From Jacaranda mimosifolia (lineage: Eukaryota; Streptophyta; Magnoliopsida; Lamiales; Bignoniaceae), in contig CM032127.1 in NCBI GenBank assembly GCA_018894105.1, positions 3,319,001 to 3,383,000 of the forward strand: a stretch of DNA of 64,000 nucleotides, read 5' to 3'. The position numbers and the translations under genes are program-made. Under the pieces are notes generated by a model that was not told where the DNA came from, searched no databases, and saw only the letters and a list, made by a program, of their open reading frames with translations. This document shows, one piece after another, positions 11,925 to 25,087 of the stretch. Within the stretch, counting starts at the first letter, position 1. Every line of letters begins with the position of its first letter.

Positions 11925-11984
11925 GCAATATTATTGAGACAATTAACCACTTAATTACAAATAGTACTAAAATGTCAGTGTATT

Positions 11985-12130
11985 TAATAGTCGTCATGCT
12001 TTAATGATTTGAAATATCATAAATTTCATTGTTAAATTAATAGAATTATTTTAAATAATTAAAAAAATATTTAAATTCTTAAATTTTAGTTGAAACTATT
12101 CAATCACGATTAAAAGAATTTTCTTCTTAT
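11985..12130. repeat. Outlying unit of the degenerate tandem repeat
   Basis: Shows the motif order seen at 8080-8894: atgatttgaaat, aatagaattatttta, a short A-run, ttaaattttagttgaaa, then gattaaaagaattttcttcttat. Its position after the transposons suggests it was once continuous with that array. Confidence 0.45.
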
Positions 12131-12502
12131 ATCAAGATAATTTTGGTCACATATTTAATCTTGACTCTAGATAAGGTGTTATGCTTTTTTATTTAAAGTG
12201 TCGGATGAGACGCGTGTCGACGGGTAGAGTGTACCAGCTCAACACAAGAATTCAACGCTTTCTGCGTCTCTCAGATCTCCTCCTTTTATACCTGCAAGAA
12301 TCTGTATATATTTATACACTGTTTCATTATAAAACCCTAATTCCCAAATCGGAACCCTAACAAGTTACTAAGATTGTCAGAAGGTCGCGGATTTTTAGTC
12401 CCTTTGGGTTGGAATTGATTTCTGTATCATTTTTTGTTCTTATTTTTTAGTTTCAACTCGCAAGTTCGAAACTTTCCTTGAGAGTGATGGTTGAGATTTG
12501 TA
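12131..12502 (+). promoter_or_regulatory. Presumed promoter and leader of the PP2C gene, with overlapping uORF
   Basis: Contains ttttatacct (about 12286) and tataaaaccctaa (about 12330), the latter including a telo-box-like AAACCCTAA common in plant 5' regions. A nine-codon upstream ORF opens at 12487 (ATGG, with G at -3) and stops at 12516. It overlaps the main start codon at 12503 in another frame. The transcription start is not determinable here. Confidence 0.4.
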
Positions 12503-15426
12503 ATGGAGGGCAGTAGAGTAATTTTAAACAATGTCGATGATAGCAGAGGGAAATGCAGCTCTGGCAACGGACTGCCGCCGATTCCCAACTCCCTAGGCGG
12601 CCGAGGCGACTACCGGAACTGCTTGAGCTCTGGCGGCGCGCCACCATTGTGTACCAAGTCCCTCGTTCGACACCCCTCGTTGGTAATTCCAGCTAAAATT
12701 TGGCTCTTTTGTCGCTTCTTTGTTTTTAGTTTAGTTTTAAGTTCGTGTTGGTTGCTATAGTTGTTCTCAAGCAGTGAAAAAATCATTGAAGATAGATCGA
12801 TCTTATTTCCACTATTGAAGTTACTATTGTTGTTATAGGTGTGATGATGTTCTTTTTTCTCTTTTTGGGTTTTGCGGTGGTGGGGGGGCGGGGATTATTC
12901 AGCTATGATTTTGAAAATGAGGTTATAGAATCTTAAAATTTGGGTTAACACTTTACTGCTGCTTAGAGGAATCACATTTCTGACTTAGGGGAAGGGGCTG
13001 GAGGGGGATGAGTCAGTTTTGAATGTTTCCAAAATTATAAGGGTTGTTCAATTACTTTATTGCGTGGGTTGTAAATGGGAATTTCTTATTCTCTGAATCT
13101 ATGGAAAAACTAATTTAGAAAGAAAATGAGAAAGTTCCGAGTGAGATTTTATGCCAAACTTTGAGATGCTAGATGTGTAATGAGGGGTCGGTTATGGAGG
13201 AAATGTGTATCATATTGGTAATATAAGCACTCTTACTGGTAGAGGCAAATCTCATGGCAATATCTGAATTATCCCACATGGAGGTTTTTATTTTTGTAAC
13301 TTTGCTTATTTGGTTATTTAATTAAATCTGTAATGGAGATTCAAATATTCTGTGTCAGTATACTGTCATTTATAAGTGTGACAATGTAATGAATTTAATT
13401 ATTTATGTTGGGTTACTGTCAATTCTTAGCCTTATTTCCTAAAATTACTAATAGTGGTCAAGCAAGGGATATGATTGGTATTCTATTTGTTCTTAAAGTT
13501 ATATGAGAAAATTGAACTCAAGTCATTGCTATTATTTTTGATGACAACGGGTTGGCTATTTGGCTGTAAAGCCTTGCTCAAGCAACGGCGCTTGGCTGCT
13601 TGAACTAGATTTTCAAGTACCTAAATTGATCCTTTCTTGGTCTACTAATGATTTGGGATTACATCTTGCACTGCCTGCTCCTTTATTACTTTCATTGAAC
13701 CTACATACCTCAATTGGTTGCAGCCTGCATGAGTACATTCTTACCTTCTCCAATTTCTCAATTTTGTAAATTTTCTATCTCCACATGTGGCGATTACATT
13801 TTGACTAGAGCTTTAGCAGGTGAAGATCAGGCCCTCCGATATTTCAATTGAACAGAGATTGAGTAGAGATGATAATGATACTGAATATATGCCCCTGCTT
13901 CGCTCAGGTGCATGGGTGGACATTGGCTCTCGCTCAAACATGGAGGATGTCTATATTTGTGCTGACAATGTGATGCATGAGTATGGGTTAAATATTTCCA
14001 ATGGAAGGCTTACTGCATTCTATGGGGTAACTCTTCTCTCTAACACCAACTCTGTGCTTTCTTTTTCTACTCCCGCATATTGTTGTGATTATTGATTACT
14101 AAGATTGTTTCATAAAGTTGACCTACGTAACAATTTAAATTATAGACTTGCCTATTACTAGGGTTCATTTAGCAGATGACTGCATGCATATTGATGTGCT
14201 TTTGGGACAGGTACACATTTCAAGAGGATATCACTTGGTTTTAGTTTATTGGTTAAGCCAGCATTCAACTTCGTATCCATAGAATAGAGAAATTAGGATA
14301 TATTTTTGAAAGTGAAAAATTATCTGATGCATCTGGATTTTCGTTACTCAAGCTTGCAAAATAATACTCACGATTTTTTTATTTCGGTCAGGTTTTTGAT
14401 GGACATGGAGGAAAGCATGCTGCTGACTTTGCACGCTACCATTTGCCAAGGTTCATTGTTGAGGATGAAGATTTTCCGCAGGAGATTGAGAGAGTAATAG
14501 CATCTGCATTTTTACAGACAGATACTGCTTTTGCAGAAGCATGCTCCTTAGATGCAGATCTTGCTTCTGGTACCACTGCTTTGGCTGCTGTTGTAATTGG
14601 AAGGTTACTGTTCTAGTAGTTATTCAGATCATTCACTTTTTTAGAGTTTTGGAATGCAAAATGATAAAATATCACTGTTGTAATAGTAAAGTATTTGTTT
14701 TATGTTTTTCGGCAGTCAGGCTAGAAATTTGCTGGTTTTTTGGCAAGTAAAGTTGCTACTTTTTTAGAAGTGACTTTTAATTCATAATCCGTATTACATC
14801 CCTTTGGAAACTAGAATTTTATAACTGAATTGTCTTCCTGTTGTCTGTTCTCCAAATGCAGCTCTCTGGTGGTGGCCAATGCTGGAGATTGCAGAGCAGT
14901 GCTTTGTCGCCGGGGTAAAGCAATTGAGATGTCAAGAGATCATAAACCCATTTGCTTGAAGGAAATAAGGCGTATAGAAGCTTCCGGAGGTTATGTGTAC
15001 GATGGTTATCTCAACGGACAGCTCAATGTCGCTCGTGCCTTGGGAGACTGGCATATGGAAGGATTAAAAGGTCAAGATGGTGGGCCCCTTACTGCAGAGC
15101 CTGAACTTATGACCACAAGACTAACAGAAGAAGATGAGTTTCTAATCATAGGCTGTGATGGCCTCTGGGACGTGTTTATGAGCCAAAACGCTGTTGATTT
15201 TGCTCGTAGAAGACTTCAGGAGCACAATGACCCAATGAAGTGCAGCAAGGATCTCGTTAATGAGGCGTTGAAGCGAAAGAGTGGAGACAACTTATCAGTG
15301 GTCGTCGTGTGTTTCCAGCCGCAACCACCGCCCAACTTGGTTGTTCCTCGTGGAAGAGTACAGCGGAGCATTTCTGCTGAAGGGCTGAAGGAGTTGCGAA
15401 GCTACTTGGATAACTTAGATAATTGA
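12503..15426 (+). CDS. Protein phosphatase 2C (PP2C), plant type
   Basis: Metal-dependent Ser/Thr phosphatase of 387 residues, with exons 12503..12682, 13820..14026, 14392..14603 and 14862..15426; all junctions are GT-AG and in frame. The low-complexity N-terminus (residues 1 to about 85) precedes the catalytic domain. Visible PP2C motifs are [14 protein letters not shown] (metal-binding Asp), [29 protein letters not shown] and [10 protein letters not shown]. Length and motif order fit the roughly 380-residue Arabidopsis proteins related to At2g33700 (PP2C27/PP2CG1), a group linked to salt-stress signalling; that assignment is from memory. Start chosen at the first ATG in the long frame. The gene is convergent with the ABCG gene, about 1.2 kb away. 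No catalytic residue appears missing. Confidence 0.93.
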
Positions 15427-16591
15427 GATGGTGAAGAAGGCTTCTTCTTAACTTTTTATCATCTTGCGCAGCTCTAACCTCAATTTGTTTCCTTTTTCTT
15501 AATCTTAATTTATTGTTCATGATTGATGTTGAGCGAGGTAATTTCCAAATGTAAAATATGCGGCATTAACAAGTTCCTTTTGTTCTCCTAGGTAAGCAAG
15601 TTCAAGTTGACTTGAACGATGTTGAACTTCGGACAAAAAAAGGTTTGAGGAATTGTAACTTCCGTATTATGAATAGATCCGATGATTATTAGAGATTGTT
15701 TTTATAGTTTTGCTTTATGAATTGAAGCTATTTCTTGATATGTCTGGCAATTAGCTGTGTCAAATACAACTTTAATTATGTAATATGTGGTTGATAAACC
15801 CGTTACACACACACATACGTGTGCGATATAAAATGTAAAAGAGAATACAAATTGAAATAAAAAAATGAAAGGCTTTTATTTTTTTTCCCTTCCCTTTTTT
15901 CTTTTTTCTTTTTTCTTTTTTAATAAAGATTGACATATTTGAGGGAGGCACTTTTATCATAAAAATCCTCAACTGCATGATGATTTAGGACAATGTTGCA
16001 TGTTTTTATGCAATTTGATCTTGGATTTTGCAGTACTTTTACTGCGGTGAAGTTTTTAAATCCAATGTTTAATTTGTGTGATGAGTTTTACCGAGTGACT
16101 GTTTGCTTCGTTGACATCAGTTTTACACATAAAATGTGAAGTTAGAGGGTTTGAATTTAATTAAAATTTGGTATGCGTGCATATAAATTAAAAAATAAAA
16201 TAAAATTGTGCAATTAATAATTATTTGACTAGCCTTCTCCTTGCATTATGATTGGATCAAAAATTACATAATCATGTGAACAAAAACAATCTATTCAAAT
16301 ATATATATATATATATATATATTATATTTGGTATTTATATATGACATGTGACAAAATAAACACTAATAAGACGAAAGATCTGAATTCAGAATCAATGAAA
16401 GCTTGAAAAAGATTTTGCTATATACATTCTTTTGCATCAGAGTACAATATTTAGCATGTGAAACTTTGGACTTAACCCCAAAGCCATTGAAAAGAAACAT
16501 CACAAAAGAAACAGAAGCCAACTTCCTAACAATATACACTATAACTATATATAGCCTCTTTTATCCAATTGTATATTTATATGGAGGGCTC
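15427..16591. other. Convergent intergenic region with AT microsatellite
   Basis: Holds the 3' ends of the PP2C (+) and ABCG (-) genes. Contains a T/C-rich run (15878-15920) and an (AT)n microsatellite at about 16299-16322. No additional gene is supported. Confidence 0.6.
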
Positions 16592-19500
16592 TCATCTTTT
16601 CTGGAAGTTAAAAGCCCTTATGGAAAACCCGAAAATGAAGCCGAAGAGCACAGCTATTCCAGCAATAATTACAGCAACATATCCCACGAAGTCATGTCTA
16701 AATCCGAAATAAATTCTTACAAATTCTTCAACTGTTTCATTACTGTCAAGCACAGCTTGTACGTCTCCAAACTGTGAAGCCACCAGTCCGTAGAGTGTCC
16801 AAGAAATGGGACAAATGTAATAGTACCATCTCCACCACACCGGTATTCTCTGTTATAAAACAGAAGAAATGTTAAGCCCGCGAATTTATGTTGCTGATGC
16901 ATTTGCATGAAATTTTGATATATACTTACTGTCTTTGGAATGATGAATCCAGAGAAAAGGTTCCATAATGCATAGAATGCCGATGAAATTATGGCGGCCA
17001 TGTTATGATTTGGTGTTACGGCCACTGTCATCATCCCGTAGAATGTGAAGTAACACAAGGTGAAGTACATGAAAAACAGGGACCAAAAGAACTTGACAAC
17101 TGTCCATTCGAATCCAATCATTGCATAAACTATCACACCGTATATGAGTGTCTGAACGAGAAGGTTAGGGAGTTCTACAACAACCTGCAGAACATATGAA
17201 TTTTTTGCCAACAATTAGTACCATGTTATCACATATTCTTCATATTGCATTATAGTCTAAATTGTCTTGCATTGGTTTGAGAAGCTACCTGTCCGAAGGC
17301 ATAAGGCAAAGCTGAATACATCCCGGCTGCTCTTTCTCTGTAGAAAACTGTTCTCTCGATAGCAACAACTGGTTGCACTGATGTAGCATTTTGTACCCCA
17401 AGAAATAGAACAGCAGCATACATGGAACCCATTCCGTTAAAGATATCTTGCCTCCTCCTCCTGACAAAATTGTGCTGAATGTATTAGTTCAAGAATCATT
17501 TTTTTGATAGCTGATTTTGGTTCTAATATTTTTGCTAACCGTTTGGAGCCGAGATCCCAGAAAATAGTTCCAAACATAACTGCAATGAATGTTGTGAATA
17601 GCAGTCTAACTGCAGTGTATGGAGGGTTTCTCCAGTATGACCAGTGCTGTTTCCATAGGCAAGCCATGCATTGTGTGAAGAAAGATTGAGAATAACGTGT
17701 TGGGAAGTATAGATCTCTTGAGCCTGGGGCAGGTACACCCAGTTCCTTGATCAGTGCTTTGTTTCTCCTGCATTATTCACCAAATTATAGAAGTTTTGCC
17801 AATATTTGCACAATGCTAAATTTATCATGTTATTTAGTATTATTACCTGTAAAGTTCAGAGTTTCTGTATATTTCAGCAAAATCAACACCAAGAGCTGCT
17901 TCTTGTGCTGTGGAAGTTATTTCCAGCATCCAGGTAGCAGGATTATAACTGTCCTTGATTTTACTGATTCCATCAATCCCCTGTGGATAGATCCACACAA
18001 AAACATGCATATTGGTACTTAGTATAGAGGTGGAAGATCAGATTGTAGTACATTGTAACCATTATCTCACCTCAAAGTATTTAATGAGCTGAGAAGAATG
18101 GCGGCCTAAGGGACCGACGTATATTTCTTCACCTCCTCGTTTTAGTAGTAGTAGCTGCAGTTTATTTATAGAACTTCTCGCTTGGTTTGGCATAGAAGAG
18201 AAGACAAATCAAAGAACATATGTATATAAGGACAGATTCTTACCTCATCGAACGAATCAAAAATGTCAATGCTCGGTTGATGGATCGTGCAGACAACAGT
18301 TCGACCTGTGTCCACTGTGTTTCTGACTGTCCTCATTACAATTGCAGCCGCTCTAGCATCAAGCCCTGATGTTGGTTCATCCATGAATATAATAGACGGA
18401 TTCGCCACAAGTTCAACTGCAATAGTTAGCCTCTTTCGCTGCTCAGTTGAAAGGCCGTTCACACCTGGCAAGCCTACTAGTGCTTCCCTCAATGGAGTAA
18501 GCTCAACAAGTTCCATAACCTCTTCAATAAACATCTGTTGGTTCATTTGGAATCAACAAACTTCTTGGCTCATTATTTGTTTATTTTCAAAAGGAAATTG
18601 GATAAAAGAAAAGCACCTTTCGAGTTGCAGGGTCGACTTCAGAAGGCAAGCGAAGCCATGCAGAAAACTGTAAGGACTCATAAACTGTAACATGAGGTGA
18701 GTGAATATCAGTTTGCTCACAGTATCCTGCTATACGTGCGAAAGTTTCTTGTTTCTTTGGGTATCCAGATATTGTGATTCTCCCGTCAATATATCCTCCG
18801 GTTTTTCTACCTGCCAATACATCCATTAGAGTAGTCTTCCCTGCCCCACTAATACCCATCAGGGCCGTCAAAACTCCTGGCCTGAAAGCACCACTGACGC
18901 CTTTCAAAAGCTCTAGCCGGTCCTCTTGAACGCCATTAGCTTTCATTTCCTGCAAGCATAAGCGTGCTTTAGATAGATGCAACTTAAGGAAAGGTTACTC
19001 ATTTGGGACTCAAATCAAGTGAACTTAAATTCTGACAAAAAACTAAATGTACCTGAGGCATATCTACTGCATAATGGATATCATCAAATGTGATTGAAAG
19101 AGGTTCAAAGGGTAAAATCATTCCTCTCTTCCTATTTGGATCAGCTTTGCTTATGCTGCCTACTCTTGATGACATGGATCTTGAAGATACACTTCTGTGA
19201 ACATCATCTTCTCTTCCTCTGGATGACAGTTCAATAGGCTCTCCTCTTTTGATGGCAGCTCTCTCTGCTAATGTTTCTTCTGATAAAATAGCTTGGGGTT
19301 TCCCAAATGCTGCATCAAATATATCATTTTTCTTATTTTTGATCTAAAGAGATAAAACTGAATTCCATGAATATGTTTGAAAGAACACTTACGGTTGAGG
19401 TAAGTTAAAGCCAAGTTACATAGGAAGTTGAATAGGAATACATATCCAACAATTGCTCCAAGACCAATCCAGTACCAATGTGCTTCTGGAAATATTCCTC

Positions 19501-22500
19501 GAGCCTTTAAGACTGACAATCCAACTGGTTCTGTAGAGTTAGGCAGAATCTGTAAAACATTGATGTTAATTTTACTTAGCTCATCTACTAATCTCCTTCA
19601 TAAATTCCAGAATATACAAAAGATTCTTACATGGCTCCAACTTTTTCCAAGAAATTCATTCACCGCTATGGCATTTTGCCCATACATCAAAGGTGAGACC
19701 CAGTAACCCCATATCCACCATTTTTTAACATCATCTGATAGAGAAGCAACTATAAGTTAGCATTCCATGTAAGGTCTTAGTATGCTATCTCTAGATTTCT
19801 GTAAATATATTCTTTTTGTTACCTCGTGATAAAATGAATCCACCTAAGACAAGAACTGAGAGCAATGCACATGATCCAAATGTATTTGCAACTATGATGT
19901 TTCTTCCTAGTGCCCCCATCAACCGGAACAGTCCAGAAGCCATTTGATTGATACATATAAGCAGAAGCAATTGCTTGAAAAACCTGCCATTCCAAAAACT
20001 TAAGAAATTAAGAATCTGCATATATATATATATATATATATATACGTGTGTGTGTGTGTGTGTGTGCATAGTAGTAAAGTACTTGAGTATATTTACCTTC
20101 CGGCATCAGAATCATATCCTGTGGTATAATAAGTCATGCCCACCCAAATGACAACTTCAACAAGTGTGATTGGAATTTTAAGGATCCATGCCGGCAAAGA
20201 ATACGCCCATGGAGGGAAAAAGAGAAGGTCCCTTTGCTTGTAAAAGACTGGGAGCTTCAAAATACTAAGGGCAAGCTCTGAGAATCCATTGAACATAATC
20301 ATTATAAGGGCATAATATAGAGCTCCCATGTAAATTCCACCGTCTATTACTGTATTCTTAGGCATGTCGGTCCGTAGAAACACTGTCATGGATATGCTAG
20401 CCATAAGAATAAGCTGGACAGGGAAAACAAAAACAGTTAGTTTCTGATAAACATTCAGAAATGCATATTGAGGGGCTAAGCACTTATACATGCATCTTAC
20501 TTGTATCATTTTGAATATGTAGACAAATGAATTTCTCTTCATCAGGAGAAATTCTCTAGCTATACAGGCTTTTAGAAGTTCCTTCTTGCTAACGCCGTAT
20601 TTATCAGTGGTTAAGGCAGCAGGGTGGCTCTTTTTCTTGTCAAAAGGGATGGCGAGCTCATCACCAAGCTTTCGCCCGGCATGGAAGGACTGAAATGCTT
20701 CGGAAAACTCCTTTGCAGAAACATAATTGTAAGGCTCATCTTTGTTTATCCAATACTGCTCTTGATCTTTCTTTGATGTCACCTAAAAGTTCAAAGAAGG
20801 TTCAATTGTTACTTAATTCTTTAAGGGCATCCAAGAAAGTAAAAAGGGAAATTTAGAAAGCACATAAGGTTTACTTCTTGCAAAAAGTCTGCTACTCCTT
20901 TTCTCTCAGGACATCTGAAGCCCATATATTCAAAGAATTCTAGTACACATTCACGGGGACCTTGATACACAATTTGACCGTCCGATAAAAGAATTATGTC
21001 ATCAAACAAGTCGTAAGTCTCAGGTGCAGGCTGCAGGAGTGAGATTATACCAGTTCCTTGTAAAATATGGATGGATTGCCGTATTGAATTCACTATCTGG
21101 AAAGTTGTGGAACTATCCAAACCAGTTGATATCTCATCCATAAATAGTGCTCTTGCTGGTCCAACCATCATTTCCCCTGAATTACATTAGAATTAAATAC
21201 ATCAAGTCCTCAAGTTCTTGCACACGAATCATGATGGATCATTAAGGTGGAAACAATTCTTGTTTTGTAATAATAGTACCTGTTGTTAGTCTCTTTCGTT
21301 GTCCTCCAGAAATCCCGCGAACCATTTCATCCCCAACTATAGTATCAGCGCAAATATCAAGCCCCAAGATCTGTGCACGGAAGTTATATGTGGAAATTAT
21401 CAAGTGATTTGAGTGTGCATCTTTTGACACAAGTTCTGACAGTATTTTGAAACTTCTGAGGTTGTCTTTACCTTGATGATGTAATCTGTCACCACACTTG
21501 CTTCCTGCCCTTCAATCCATGCTGCCTGTAGAAAAAGCAACCATTTTTACAATCTGTTGGCATCTCCAGATACTACAAGAACAGAAGATGAATTCAACTT
21601 GATAATAGTTAACCTTCATGAATATGTCAATATCAGGATCAGGCTTAATGTTTGCTTCCTTCTCTCTCCTTGACAATTCAGCCAGCATTTCTGCCAAATT
21701 TCAAACAAACAAATCAATCAAAATATATAAATCTGCACGATAATGACATGTCGTTTTGAAATAAAATGAAATTCTTATTGACCATAACGATGCCCAACTC
21801 CTTGACATCTTGCCGAAAAGGCCAGTGTTTCTCTAACTGTCAATTCTCCTATATGCAGATCATGCTGACTGATGTAAGCCGACGTCCTTTGTGGTACAAA
21901 CTCTTTCATCTCATGGCCGTTATATGTTACTCTTCCTGAGACCTATGGACACAATAAGGGTGCATAAACTCCGAGGTTGGAATGATCCCTTTATCTTGAT
22001 ACATCACTCAAATAATCAGATAACTGGATATATGTTGCCTTACTTTTAAGTCTGGATCGAGTTTTCCAGCCAGAGCTAGCAGCAATGTGGTTTTTCCGGA
22101 GCTTGGTGGCCCTAAAAGCAGCGTCATTCTGCAAAACCAAAGTAATCCAATCAAGGGAAGAAAAGGGTCGGCCAGAAAGTTTAAGTATGATCAGTTAACA
22201 TTACTATCTGCTCACCTTCCAGGTTTGATGATCCCACTTACATCATGCAGAATCGGTAATGGTTTCTTCCGACTCGGAAGAATATGAAGATAACTCAAGA
22301 AACCCTATGCATCATTAAAGAAATCGAATCAGACTGAAAGGTCAGAGATTCAGGATAACATGGGATTTTGTCACTATGTTTAAATGAGATGAATCACCTC
22401 CAAGATGTTAACAGTGAAGTTGAAGACTGTAGGCAGAGCTCTACCACCAACATAAGCCTCTGCATCAACATTCAAGTGCTCAAATCGGACTTCGATCGTT

Positions 22501-22929
22501 GGAAGATCAAGACCAACCCTGGATCAATTCCAAAAACCAGAGTAAGCTAAAAACCATCTCATCAATGATGAAAATCCTAATGCAGAGAAAACTTTATTGG
22601 AATTACCTCTCAATACGTTCCTTCAGCCTTAGCAAGAACTTCTCATTATCTTCCTCCGCAATCCTCAATAGCCTCTCCAACAGATTCTTTCTTTCAACTA
22701 GTCCAAGATTCTTTATATCGACTTCCCTTGTCTTACCCTCCTCTTCTGTAAGAATCCCTCTCCTGATACGAAGATTTGTCGGGAGTTTCTCCAATGCTGC
22801 CCATTTCAACGCTTCTTCATCATCGGCCTCCCAGGAAGACCTTGAAAACACCTCCATCCCAGTGTTCCTCCATATATTTGAACTACTCAAACGCGCACTG
22901 CTAACTCTAAAGATGTCTCCACCCTCCAT
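16592..22929 (-). CDS. Full-size ABCG transporter, PDR type (ABCG40/PDR1-like)
   Basis: Plasma-membrane-type ATP-driven exporter in the PDR arrangement NBD-TMD-NBD-TMD, 1444 residues, in 23 exons. Exons (minus, 5' to 3'): 22607-22929, 22398-22518, 22216-22304, 22044-22128, 21783-21942, 21614-21690, 21472-21525, 21280-21370, 20875-21176, 20501-20782, 20097-20413, 19823-19983, 19631-19734, 19393-19549, 19053-19309, 18617-18949, 18244-18534, 18071-18154, 17847-17980, 17540-17767, 17289-17460, 16930-17184, 16592-16849. NBD1 has Walker [10 protein letters not shown] (about 183), signature GISGGQRKR and Walker [12 protein letters not shown]2 has GISGAGKTT (about 894), LSTEQRKR and [12 protein letters not shown]. 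The N-terminus ([24 protein letters not shown]) resembles Arabidopsis ABCG40/PDR12 and tobacco PDR1, which export terpenoids or import ABA; the substrate here is unknown. All junctions keep frame, so it looks intact. Confidence 0.95.
20020..20067. repeat. Compound TA/GT microsatellite in ABCG intron 11
   Basis: About 24 bp of (TA)n run directly into about 20 bp of (GT)n. It fills nearly half of the 113-bp intron between 20097 and 19983, so intron length is likely to vary between individuals. Confidence 0.9.
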
Positions 22930-24231
22930 CTTTACTTCATGAAGCAGAAGGCTAATACCTCAGAAGCTGCATTGGACAACTTCCATGCCAGAGATGAAGT
23001 TAAAAACAGGATTCTTCTTCTTTTTATACTGTTTTTTATTATCTGTCTTTATGTGGGATTGATTATGGAGGATTTTGATTCTTGAATAATGTGATATAAC
23101 TACATACATCATATGAAGTGGCTAAAGGTCAAACTGATATATACTATTTTAGTAGCTGATCTAAGGATTGATGTCATGGGAATTCAAAAGAATAGTACTA
23201 TTTGCCTTAATATATTATGGTTGGAAATTCAATCAACTGTCTACATGATGCCAAATCTTTTACCTTATAATTTTTTTTTTTTATTTTTTTCCTGACAGTT
23301 TGTTATTGCCTTTCAAATCATCCATCTCCCACTACTTACATGGCTTCCTGCTTTCTTTATAGGTTTCCATTTCACCTAATCTTTCTTGTTTTTTTCCTCT
23401 TTGCCCTGCTTGGTTTTATTTGAAAAGATATTCTTCCCCTCTTTGATTTTCATCATTATTAAATGCTTTGAGATTTTGGTCACAGTAAAGATACTTGTGT
23501 ACCTTTTACCCTTCTTGATGGCAAAGATTAGTGAGAAACAATCCATCTATTATTAATATAATAATCCATCTATTGTTATTATATAATCGATCACATGCAA
23601 ATCCCACTTATAAGTTTGATTTACAGAGGTGTTTGGCTAAATTTATCTAAAAAACTTATAAGCTCGCCCATCATATAAATTTTTTTTTTGTAATTTGTAA
23701 GATGCTAAATATTATTCTTAAAATTAGCTTTTGAAGTGTAGATAAAATAAGATATTGTAACTTACACAATGAATTAGGACAAATGAGTGTTTTTTTTTTT
23801 TTTTAACACTAAGTTAGAAGCTCATACATGGGAATTTATAAGATTTTTTTTAAAAAAAATTACCAATTTTTTACATAATTATATAAATTCTCAAACATCT
23901 CATATAAAATGTTTTGAAAAATTTATAAACTGACACTGACACCCTAGATGTTACCACATTTAATTAAACCAAATTTATGGATTTATTTAGCAGCAATCTG
24001 TTTATTGGAGACGGATTGTTTGGCCTCAAATAGTAACAGGACTGGACGGTGGGTTTCCTGGATTGTTCCTCTGATTTAGACAAAAACTGAAATAATGAAT
24101 AATGTGGTATCCTGGAATTACGCGAAAATCTGAGTGTCTCCCCAATTATTTGAGACAGTGCACCGTCTCGAATTAGTAGGGATGTGTTGAGATCAAGAAA
24201 GACCAATCTCAATTTCTCAGCATAACATTTA
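22930..24231. other. ABCG upstream region, no gene
   Basis: Promoter and leader DNA of the ABCG gene lie next to its start; tttttatactg at about 23017-23027 could read as a TATA-like signal on the minus strand. Beyond this is AT-rich spacer. A gaggtgtttggctaaattt motif at 23628 looks like one end of a Tourist-type element, but its partner end is not convincing. Confidence 0.4.
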
Positions 24232-24561
24232 CACTATGTTTGGTTCACGGATTTTGATGAGGAAAAGAAAAGAAAATATTAAGGAAAATATTTTTGATTG
24301 TTTGATTGGTAAGGAGAATGCTAAAGAAAAGAAAACTTAGGAAAAAATATAGTGTATTTAATGAAAATGAATTTTCTTTATAAAATGATGAGGAAAATGA
24401 GGGAAAATTTTATTTGATTTCTCTTTTATTCTCCAACACATTTATCACCCCTCTTTTTTCCATCCATTTCTTTATTATTTTCTTTAACAGCCAAACAAAT
24501 TTAAAATTTTATATTTTTTTTCTTTACTTTTCTTATTAAAATTCTTAAACCAAACACAGTG
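24232..24561. mobile_element. Tourist-like (PIF/Harbinger) MITE
   Basis: 330-bp element with the terminal inverted repeat CACTATGTTTGGTT (left) and, complemented right, CACTGTGTTTGGTT. It is flanked by the 3-bp duplication TTA (24229-24231 and 24562-24564), the usual target of PIF/Harbinger elements. The interior is rich in ggaaaag/ttttcc. No coding content. Confidence 0.75.
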
Positions 24562-25087
24562 TTAAGGCCAACTTGGATATATAAAAAAATCTGTTTGTCA
24601 CATGGTAAGATCTTACTTTAGTTTTTATACAGGTTTTGATTTGTTTGTCTGCCATAGGATAAGTATAGCAGATTTCATCTGTACCTGAAATATGCATAGG
24701 CCACTGACATCATATCCTTCTATATAAATGGTGTGAAGATTCTGCTGAAATTGTGGTTCATCATTGCCTATATTTTTGCAGTTTCATGCTTTCTTTTGTG
24801 AGATTTCGACACGGTTTTAGAATATGATAATCGGAGAGAAATTTTGAATCTTACTCGTTTTGGCGGACAATGATCATCCTCATTTCTTCTTCTTATTTGA
24901 TTGAGATAAAAGTCGGGTAGACGAATTTGCATTATATTGGCGCTCACATTTAACTAATAATTATTTTTTAAGATATAATGACCACTTTAAAAGAATACAA
25001 CACTACAAAATTTTCAAATCGGAGTTAAAAAATGTATTGAACTCTCTCGTCAACAGTAGAACTAAGAATGATAAAATACTGTAAATA

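Noticed and set aside
16403..16777. 124-codon plus-strand frame
   Set aside because: Antisense to the last ABCG exon and its 3' region; no independent evidence.
23628..23950. Possible Tourist-like element starting GGTGTTTGGCTAAATTT
   Set aside because: No matching inverted end or clear 3-bp duplication could be placed.
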